A DNA stretch of 64,000 nt. Source: Piromyces finnis (Eukaryota; Neocallimastigomycota; Neocallimastigomycetes; Neocallimastigales; Neocallimastigaceae). Below, piece by piece: positions 1 to 17,300 of the stretch; the first letter of the stretch is position 1; each line of letters opens with the position of its first letter. The stretch lies in the NCBI GenBank assembly GCA_002104945.1, contig MCFH01000051.1:62001-126000 (forward strand), written 5' to 3'. The notes beneath the pieces are model-generated. The model saw only the letters and a list, made by a program, of their open reading frames with translations. It searched no databases and was not told the origin of the DNA. The translations under genes were made by a program, and so were the position numbers.

Positions 1-321
1 TTTTGTATTACATATAAATAAAAAGACAATTTAAAACTGAATGGCTATATAATATAAATTAATATATTAATCTATTATTTAATTGATGTTCTGCCATACT
101 CTCTTTATATTATTATGTGTGAAATAATTAGATAATATCTATATATATAAAAAAATGAATTAAGTTTTATTTAATATATTAATAATAAAATTAACATCAT
201 ATAATAATTATAATAATTATAAAAATTAATGTAAATTAATATGAATAATATGTTAATAGTTGACCAACAAAAAATGTTGAAGACATTTTTAAAGCTTTTC
301 TTATTATTATTAATTTTATAT

Positions 322-481
322 CATAATAAACATAATAAACATAATAAACATAATAAACATAATAAACATAATAAACATAATAAACATAATAATAATAATA
401 ATAATAATAAACATAATAAACATAATAAACATAATAATAATAATAATAATAAACATAATAATAATAATAATAATAATAAAC

Positions 482-531
<50 letters not shown>
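322..531 (+). repeat. Compound microsatellite: nine-base unit grading into (AAT)n
   Basis: The unit CATAATAAA is repeated about eight times, then interleaves with AAT triplets and finally becomes pure (AAT)n. Because unit lengths are 3 and 9, both strands stay open. Read forward the frame gives Asn-Lys-His repeats; read in reverse it gives Ile/Met repeats. These frames are artefacts of the repeat, not protein evidence. The 9-mer appears to be a variant of three AAT triplets in which one T became C, so it probably arose by slippage from the AAT tract. Confidence 0.85.
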
Positions 532-532
<1 letters not shown>

Positions 533-3247
533 GAAAGTGGTTTAATTGAATTAATATAATTAATATACATAATTTTTCTTATAAAAGTTTTTTTTAATTC
601 TAAATAGTACAAGTATTCAACATTAATATATAAAAAATAATAAACTAAGTTCGTTGTAAAATAAATTAATAGTTTAGCACTTAAAACTTTAAACTTTTTA
701 TACTTTAGTATAAAATAGGAAATTTTTTTTTTTATGTTTCAGGTAGATATTAAATAATATCAGTTAAAGAAATAGATGCCAAATTTAGTAACAATAAAGA
801 AAACTAATTAAAGGATATTAGTATACTTTAGAAAAAATTAGAAAAAGAGTAGTGGACTCTTTTCTTCTTCTATATCTTATTAGTATTGATTAATGCTTAA
901 TTTACAAAAATTTAAAATATAATTATATGTGAATAATATTACTAGTAGTTCGTAAATAATTTTTAATATATCTTTTTAGTTAATTTTATTATAATGGATA
1001 AATGACAACATACAAATAATAATAAACATCACTTTTATGTCTTTCATATAATATATTATAGTTTTATATATTATAATGATGGCTAAATCAATAATACTAA
1101 ATTGAAAATATAAAAAATGATATATATTTAAATATTAAATTTTATTTTTATTGTATATATTGAAAAACAAGTTAATATAATATCATAACAATTTAAGTCT
1201 TTTCATTTTGATAAATTCATAAGTAACTATTATTTACATGTGGTCATATATATATTATCATTATCTAGAAGGCTTTTTTCATAGTATTTATATTTGTCTT
1301 TATCCTATGTTTTCCTTTTTTAACTCCATTTTTTTTGGCGTATAAACCATGGTATCTTAATTAACTATTTATATAATCTTGTGATATAAATAATATAAAT
1401 ATTATAATTACTGATATATATATATTGACATGAACAAAGAAGGTAATAATTGTTTTAACAATTGTTATAATTTTTTTATTAAAAATTGTATTATTCTTTT
1501 AAATTTAAAAAAAATTTAATAATAAATTGTATTTTATATTAATTTTTTCCTTTTTTCCTTTATTTATTTCTTTTTTTTTATTGGCCAAAGCAAATTAACC
1601 TCCATATATTATTTTAATTTTAATATATTTTACAAATTGAAAAATGCATTTATCAATAATTTTTTGTTTATATCAACAGAAAAAGAAAAGTAAAATTTAA
1701 TAATTATAAAATTGAATTTATTAAAAAAGAATAAAATGTATATGAAAAAGGGGAAATTATAATGATCTTTTATGGCAATGTAATAAACAAAATATAGAAA
1801 GTAAATAATTAATATTATCATTGCCATAATTATATAAAAATAATTTTAAAATATTAATGTTTATTATTAATAATGAAGTTTATTGAAGTATACTATTATT
1901 CTTTTTATTATTATTTTATTAATATTTATTGATATATAAATTTTTAATATATATATTAATAAAAACAGTCAACAAAATAAAGTAAAATAAATACAAAAAG
2001 GTATATAGAATATCATTCATATAAGCAATTAGATGGCAATAAAACTTTATCAATAATTATTTATAATTTTAATAAAATATTTTCAAAGTTTATTTTTACA
2101 TTTATTTTTATAATAGCCTTTAACCTATCGGTCTAACATTAAAATAATATAAAACTGTTAAAAAATAATATTAAATAAAAAATATAGTATTTATATAATA
2201 AAGTTTTGTTAAAATAAAATTATATGTCTATTTTGAAAAGTAAATATTATAAATAAACTTTAAATAATTTAATATATAACAAGCTTTTTATTTTATTTGA
2301 AAAAGGAAAAACTTTAAAATTTTGGTGTCACAAGTTTTTTTTTTTTTTTTTTTTTTAAAATTATTAATAGCAAATTTAATAAAAGGAAAAATATTATTAA
2401 AGAAAGCCTTTTCAATACTAACAAATTATTACTTATTTATTATTATATTGAAAAAGTTTTTTTAACAAGTGGTATATTATTCGTAGGCAAAATCTTTTAT
2501 AGGATTTGATGATATAAAAGATAACTTTTATAGATTATTATATAAAATTACTTTTAATTGTGATAATAATATTATTAATTTGTACATCAATAACTAATTA
2601 TAGTAGTAAAAAAAAAACCTTAATGAGAAGAAATACTGTTATTATCCTGTTATTAGTAGTGATAGTATGTGGTGAAAAAAATAAAGATATTTTGAATAGT
2701 TTTAATGGCCATTTTTTTATGAAAGTGAGGAATGATTTTTTTTTTTTTTGAAATATATTAATTTCACTAATATACAAAATTCTATATAAAATATAAAAAA
2801 TTATCATATACTTATTATATTTTTAAATTAATTTCAGTGTATATTAACTTTAATACATTTCATCTCTATTGAATGATTCCAAATATGGTATTTTTATAAT
2901 AATATTATTATTTGAGTTTCTATTTTAAATAAAAGTAAAATATATTATAAATAATTGAAATATAGTTAATACATATAATATAATAAAAGACTTTTATATA
3001 TTAAAATAAAATAGATCGAATTATTTACCCAATTAATATTTTTTAAACATTTAAAAAAGGAAAAATATATTCAAATTATTTTGATATATAAATAATATAT
3101 TATTAATAACGTTTTAATATATACATGTTTTTAATTTTTAATTTATAATAATTTTATATTTTTCAAACTTTTTTATATTAATGAAATTAATTTAATATCA
3201 AATAATAAATGTATATTATATTATATCTTAATAAATTATAATAAATA

Positions 3248-3248
<1 letters not shown>

Positions 3249-3282
<34 letters not shown>
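3249..3282 (+). repeat. Poly-T tract
   Basis: Roughly 30 T's in a row in intergenic DNA. Similar T- or A-tracts lie at 13073-13110 (EB1 intron 5), 32181-32220, 50494-50524, 56258-56283, 61941-61966 and 62722-62758, typical of this genome. Confidence 0.9.
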
Positions 3283-3285
<3 letters not shown>

Positions 3286-4188
3286 CATAATTTTATATCT
3301 TCAAAAAGGGTTTATTATTATTATTATTTTTTTTTGTTTTATAGTAATATTCATATTATTTTAAACTTTTTTATATAAAAATTGATTTTATAAGAAAAAA
3401 AAGATTTTGTAATTATTACTATTTATTTAAATAAATATTATTATTATTATATATATTATGAAGCTTTGAATAAAATAACAATAATAGCATTTTAAACGAA
3501 TATATGAAACATCTGACATAGTGCAAAGATCTATTCACAAATTTTAAACCTTTTAAAAATGAACTAAAAAAAATTAGTAAATTTTGTAATTGTCTGATGA
3601 AAAAAAAAAGTATAATTATTTATCATTCTAATTAGCAACAAAGAAGTTATTAAAGAATTTATTATTTTTGAAAGAAAGGAAGAAAGAAAGAAAAAATAAC
3701 AGTATTTCATTTAATTATTATTAAATTTAAAGTATATTAAATAAATTTGAGCATTATTTTTCTAAATATATAAATATATATATATAAATATGTATATACT
3801 TTTTAATATGCTAAATTATAATTAAATAAATTCTAAGTAGATATCTATTATATAATTAATAATAGTGCAAAGAAATATTTTAATATTACTATTCAAAAAA
3901 GTAATAATTATGAAAAAGAAAGTTGAATATTTTTTTTAGTTATATTTTTACCAATTTTATACTTTAACATAAAGACTTATATTTTTAATATTTATTAAAA
4001 AAAAAAAAAAAAGAATCTTCATAAAATAAAATAATTAAATAAAAATTAAATAATATTATTATCATTAATAAAGGAACAGTAAAAAGCAAATATATATACG
4101 TAATTATAAATAAAGAATAAGAATATACTTATATTATTATTATCTTTATCAACAAGTAATTTATAAATTTATTATATAGTACAGTAAA

Positions 4189-10831
<6,643 letters not shown>

Positions 10832-11866
10832 TTTTTTTTTTTTTATTTTAAAAAAAGAAAAAATAAAAATTATCTTAATATTAAATATTTATTATTTAAA
10901 ATATTTTATAAATTCATAGTTATTTTAATATAATATATTAATACTATCAATAATTATTTTATATTTTTAAAGTAATTAATATTATAATATAATTGATAAT
11001 TATTTAAAGTAATCAATAATATATGTATATATTTTTATTTTTTTAAAATAATAAATAATTATATTTCATCAAACCTTTTTTTTTTTTTAAATAAAAATAT
11101 ATATATTTGAAGTATTTTTTTATATAATTTTTTTTTATTTATATATTAGTTTTTATTTTTAATATTTTTTATTTTAAATTTTGATATTTCTGAATAATTT
11201 TAAATCCAGGGTACTTTTTTTCAATTTCTTTTCTTTGAAAAGAGCATATTAAAATTTAATTTGATTAAATAAAATACAGTCTTTATTTTCTGAAGGGATG
11301 GTTAAATTATGGACCATACATAATTAATTTTTTAATATCAAAACTAAATGATTAATCAATAAAGGTAATATATTACAATATAGTTTAATATATTAATCAT
11401 TTTTAATTGACCAAGATTTTTAAATTATACTTAAAATTTTAATTAAACATTAATTATATGTAAATTTAGAATTAAAATTTTAAAATTTTAATATAAAATT
11501 TGGTTTTAAAAAAAAAATTAAATAGTTATATTTATTATTAATTTTTTTTTAATTCAGTTACTTTTTTTTTTTTTACTTTTTTAAAATATTTTTATAATAT
11601 TATTTCAATTACAGGAAAAAAGGTATAATTAACCTTATTATTCAATAAAGATAAAATACATATTATTAACAATAATATAATAACATAATTTTTTTTAATA
11701 TCTTTGGTTTATATAATGCTTTATTTTATATAATAAAATAACCGTAGTAGTCCTATATAATATTTATATATTTTGAAAAAAAAATATCTGAATAATTGTA
11801 ATTTTTTTATTATACACATCCAAATAATAACTAAACAAGTACTTTAAGCTTTCACAATATACTAAC
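10832..11866. other. Intergenic spacer between two forward genes
   Basis: Almost pure A/T with several T-tracts. It should contain the RasGEF 3' end and the promoter of the EB1 gene. I see no open frame or RNA gene in it. Confidence 0.6.
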
Positions 11867-13067
11867 ATGAGTGAGTCAAGAACTGAACTTATAGCTTGGT
11901 TGAATGATTTATTAAAATTAAATTATACCAAGGTTGAACAATGTGGAACAGGTAATAATTTAAACGAAAAGAGAAATAGAAACATATATATAATGAAAGC
12001 GAAAAGAGCATAATGATAACAGCAGCAACAATAATTCTTTAAAGCCAATTAAATATTAATAAAATACTAAAATTAAATTAATTACATATATATTTATAGG
12101 TGCAGCTCATTGTCAAATTATTGATTCAATTTATCGTAACTATTTTTTTTCTATTTATAAATAATATATAAATTGTAAATAAAAATAATAACAATAATAA
12201 ATTTTAATAAATCTATTAAAAAAAAAAAAAAAATTAAATAGCTGGTACTGTTCATTTATCAAAAGTTAAATTTAACGCAAATCAAGAATTTGAATATATT
12301 CAAAATTTTAAAATTTTACAAGCAGCTTTCCAAAAGAATTCAATTGATAAGGTAAATAAAATAAATGTCATATTCATTATGTTAATTTATTTATAAGTGC
12401 TATTATTAATATGTAAAATAAAATTATTCAAATTAAATAAATAAAAAAAAATAGATAAAAGGATTTTGAATATATTATTATATTATTATTTGACTAATTA
12501 GTTTTTTATTATATATTATATATAAAGACTATTCCAGTTGAGAGACTTGTTAAATGTAGATTTCAAGATAATTTAGAATTTTTACAGTGGATTAAAAGAT
12601 ATTGGGATACTTATTTCAGTGGTGAAGATTATGATGCTTTGTCTAGAAGAAATAATAATTCTCCAATGACCAGAAGAGGAAGTAATATTAAGCATTAAAG
12701 TTTTATGATATATATTAATAATATTTAGTAATAAGTTTATTTATATTCTGATGTTGTTATATAAAAAATAAATTACTATTATTAATTAAATAATTCTAAA
12801 CTATATATATACATTTCCCTTTTTATTAAAATATTATAACTTTTTATTCATAATGAATTATTTATATAAATAATAAACCATTGTAATAGCAAAGGATAGT
12901 ATTACTTCAAATATAAGAAAATCTTCAGTAAATAGTAATAAAAAAACTGTTGATAATAAGAAAAAAATGGTAGATTCATCATTAAGGTATATACATAGTA
13001 TAGAATATAAATTAAAATAAGATTACTATATATTGATTAGATTTTAAAGTTAATTAAAAAAATAAAT

Positions 13068-13114
<47 letters not shown>

Positions 13115-13786
13115 TATATAAAATGAATAATGTATTTAAATTTATTTTTTTCTTTAATTTTTTACATATAATTGGTTAATTTAGTAAACAAAATAGTAAG
13201 ATTGATGAATATGAAAAAGTTATTTTAGGATTAAATGAAGAAATTGATGAATTAAAGATGAATATAGATGGTTTAGAAAAAGAAAGAAACTTTTACTTTG
13301 GAAAACTTCGGGAAATTGAAATTCTAGTTCAAACACAAATTGAAGTAAAAATATATATATTCATTTATATACATTTATAATAAATAATAAAAAAATTTTT
13401 TATGCTCTAAATAGAAATATTAAGAAAAGAAACAATTAAAAAGCAAGTGTATTAAAAAACCTTTTATTATTATTATTTTTATATATATTTTATAACTATG
13501 TTATTATTATATGTAATTAGAGTGAACCAATAAATCCAGAACATTCATCAATATTAAAGGATATTCAAACTATTTTATATAGTACTGAGGTAAATTATTG
13601 TTATTGATTATAACAAAATAACAATATATTATATAAATAAAATACATTATATATTTATTAGTTTAATAAATATTATTATTTCTAAATTAACATTTTGATT
13701 TAAATTTAATTTTGTATTTTTTGTAGGAGGGATTTGAAATACCTGATAATGGGGAAACTGGAGAAAATGAAGAAGAAATGTTTTAA
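11867..13786 (+). CDS. EB1/Bim1-family microtubule plus-end tracking protein, 8 exons, 256 aa
   Basis: EB1 proteins bind growing microtubule ends through an N-terminal calponin-homology domain and recruit partners through a C-terminal coiled coil. Exons are 11867-11951, 12100-12135, 12242-12351, 12528-12681, 12890-12986, 13185-13344, 13521-13589 and 13727-13786, all GT-AG and in phase. The CH domain covers residues 1 to about 115; its markers are [39 protein letters not shown] and [21 protein letters not shown] Ser/Lys-rich linker follows, then an EB1-homology coiled coil at about 170-225 containing [17 protein letters not shown], which matches the conserved FYF-KLR core of the family. The protein ends GENEEEMF, an acidic tail with a terminal aromatic residue comparable to the EEY/F tail of EB1. 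Length is typical (human EB1 is 268 aa). Exon 2 is only 36 nt. Confidence 0.95.
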
Positions 13787-14373
13787 ATTGAAAATTATAT
13801 ATATTATTTGAATAAATATTCTATAAATATTTCTCTACTACTTTAAATAATCAATTTTATTATTAAATAAATAATAATAAATTTGTTGTTTTATATAACT
13901 TATATCCATATATATTAATATATATGAAATGAAAAAAAAAGTAATATAGCTTATTACCTTTTTTTTTTTTTTCAATTTTTTTTATAAGATAATGAATATA
14001 TCTTTTTGTAATATAATGTAACATAATAAAAACAAAACAATAATAACAATAATAATTATTAATAAACATGCTTATAAAATTACATTTATTATTATTTTCA
14101 AACAGTTTGATCTTTTTATTAAGACATAAAAATAATTTATAATATTTTAATTGAGTAGATAAAATAAAGAGGAAAATTTATGATATAAATATTTATTTAT
14201 TTAAATTATCTATTTATAAAATAAAATAATATAATATTAATAATAATTATATACAAACAATTTAAGTAAAAATCAGATGAAAAATATAGAAAAGAATGAA
14301 TAGATTTCAAAATTGTTCTTATTTTTTTTTTCTATTGAAAAAAAAAGAAAGAAAAAACTAATTTTATTATAAT
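13787..14373. other. Convergent intergenic region
   Basis: A/T-rich spacer between the 3' ends of the EB1 gene (+) and the large surface-protein gene (-). It presumably holds both polyadenylation regions. The reverse-strand frame at 13863-14069 is a low-complexity artefact. Confidence 0.6.
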
Positions 14374-17300
14374 TTAATTAAAAATAAAAAATAAAATTGT
14401 GAAAGTTAAAATAAATAATGTGTTTACTCTATACATATACTGTGATTGTATTGGGAGTGCTAAAGAAGTGCCATTATTTTCTTTATTATTCGGATCTTGA
14501 TTAGTATTGTCATCATTAGAATTTAAATTATTATCTGAAATACTAGATTGACAGTATAAAGAATATGTGTCATCATCTTTATTTATTGGTACTAGAGTAT
14601 ATAATGTTGAATTATAATTGTTTTCAGCAATAACTTTTATCAAAATCCTATTTCCTTGAGCTTCTGAAGAAATCGATGCGGTACCAAGATCCTTAATAGA
14701 AATATTATCTAATATATTATTAGTATCATATGAAGTTTTGGGGTTACAATATATAAAGATATATGAGTTATCACTATATTCTACTACTGGTTTTTTATTA
14801 ACATAGAACATTGAAACTGTAGATCGATCTGCATTATTATCACTAGAAATGTATTGAATAGTATAGGATACATATTCATTATTCGGTGCAAAGAAAGTAA
14901 TATATATTTCTTTATTCAAAATAAAATATGAAATATTGTAGATAGTGTATGGACTTTCTGTTTTAATTGAAATTGTTTTTTCAGTAATGTCATTTTTATC
15001 GTTAATCACAGCATAATATAGATAGCGATTTTCAATGATATCTAATTTATAATCATTTATAATAATATATTCAACTTTAAGATTATTGCTAGCAAATTCA
15101 ATAGAGATTTTAATGTCTGATGATGGCATAACAAATCGATAAGATTGATTAATACTAATACATTCAATCATTTTTTTATCTTTCAAATTAGTATAGATGA
15201 TTTCTCCTGTATTTTTATTCATGATTGTTATTTCTTTTACTCCATAACCTTCTGGTGGAGAAACTGAAAGATAAACTAATGTAGATTCTAGTGCGCTTTC
15301 TGGTACATTAACTTCAATATCAGTAACTTTTGATGAAGATATTATTGTATCACCATTTTCAAGGCTATATAAAAATTCTCTTTTATTATTTTTGGCTTTT
15401 TCAATTTTACTACTTTTAATAGTGGGTTTCATTTTTTTTGCTTTTTTCTTTTTTCCTGATTTTTTTGCTTTATCTAAATATTTACATCCACCATTTTTAA
15501 AAGTATAAACTTCATTTGTCTCTATATTATTACAATGATACTTAAACTTTGTATTCAAGTTAAAGTAACAATTATACTTATTATCAATAATAACTTTTTC
15601 TGTAGGTTGATTCATGGTATTAAGTTTATTTTGATAAATAATATCTAATGTTTTGCAAATATTATTTTCATTATTGTGATAAACTCCGTCACGATCAAAG
15701 TTGATAACATTAGAGAAATTATCAGTTATATTTAAATTATTATTATAAGCATTATCTTCTTTAAGTTTTGTATTACTTGTGTTCACTTCAGAATTTTCTT
15801 TTAATATATTCATATAAGTATTGAATTGAATGCTATATTTTTTTTGAGATACTTGATTGTTTAATTCAGATTTATAGGAAATTATCCATAGGTATTGAGA
15901 AGAACGAATTTTTGTGATGATACCATGAGAATAGAATTTAAGATTACAGCTACTTAAGTTTTTTGGATTTCCTTCATTATCTTTACTAATTAAATAACAT
16001 TTATAAGTATTGAAATTGTATTGTTTAAAATCGTTTGTCCATGGAATTAATATTTCTAATTGTGATGTTGCCTTAAGAGTAGTTCCAGTCATTGATTTAA
16101 TGGAAATATCTGTTAAATACTCTGTGTTAATTTCTGTATTATTGTAATTAATATCTTTTTTCATTAATATTTCACTTATATTATTATATATTTCCTTTTT
16201 AACTTGTCTTGATTGAATTATGATATCATTTTTATAAAATATATTATTATATTCATCATAAAACATTATATTATTATTAATACTGTCTGGAATAGAATAA
16301 GATAGTTTTGATGAAGGTGATTTACCATTATAAGAATATTGATAATATATAGTTCTTTGATGATCATAATCGTGTTCAGAAGAAATAATATAGCTAAAAC
16401 CAACAGGAGAAATATTATTTTCGTTTTTTAAGCCATTTATCTTAAAGTGATATACAATATTAGAAATACTTAAATCTGGGGTAAATATAAAATCAATACA
16501 ATTTGTTTTTTCATTAAATTTAATATTATTAATTGAAAAGTTTACATCCTTTTCTTCATCTTTAAGTATTGAATTAATTAAAGTATACTTTACTTCTATT
16601 GATATTTCTTTCTCCCTTTTTATTAATTGTTGATTATAACAGATGGATACACTGGTGGATTTTAAATTAATATAGTAATTCGGAAGAGGAGAGCTCTTTT
16701 TATAATCGATTGTGACACCATTTTGAGTTAAGGGTGGTGAAGCATCATAATATTTATATTTAGTTGTATATAAAATTTCAAATTTATCTTTATATGCTTT
16801 TAAGAAGTTTGTCCAATCTTTATGTTCTTTTGTGATTATTTTTCCATTTTCAATGACTTCTTCAATCCCTTCTTTACCAATTGAGAAATTTTCACCAAAA
16901 ATTTCATACCAATAAGATATAGGGACAGAAGTTATATAGAATTTAATGTATTGATTAGAAGCATATTTATTATTAATATTAATGAAGGAATGTCCAGGAA
17001 TGAACTGATAGGAGGTATAATTTCTAGTTATCGGTATATAGGTATATTCTTCAGAATTAAATATGTCATCAATTGATAAACTGTTCATTGTATTATTTTT
17101 ATTTTGATTTGTATAGCTATTAGTATTTGTGTAATTTTCTTTAGTTATATTAACATCTACCTCTGCATTTAGAGTCATATTAGTATAAAAGACAGGCATT
17201 TTTTCAGTTTCTTCATATACTCCAATTATATCTGATCTTTTTGAGATAATAAAACGATCGTTGTAATTTTCATAAAATATGTTATTTTTGTTCTTATTAT

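Larger units (their letters stand above)
1..4188. other. A+T-rich region without a recognisable gene
   Basis: No open frame here has the composition or motifs of a real exon. The stretch is almost pure A/T, with mononucleotide tracts (for example T-runs near 2338-2356 and 3249-3282, A-runs near 3998-4012) and a compound microsatellite at 322-531. A 63-codon frame at 2560-2751 has a hydrophobic stretch but no supporting context. The last few hundred bases presumably hold the promoter and 5' leader of the RasGEF gene that starts at 4189. No specific promoter element can be named from sequence alone. Confidence 0.6.

Noticed and set aside
331-532. Possible CRISPR-like or satellite array
   Set aside because: Units are 3 and 9 bases with no spacers; it is a plain microsatellite in a eukaryotic genome.
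2560-2751. 63-codon frame with a hydrophobic segment, resembling a small secreted protein
   Set aside because: Surrounded by A/T-rich noise, ends in a T-run giving Phe repeats, and has no splice-compatible continuation that I could find. Chance is the simpler explanation.
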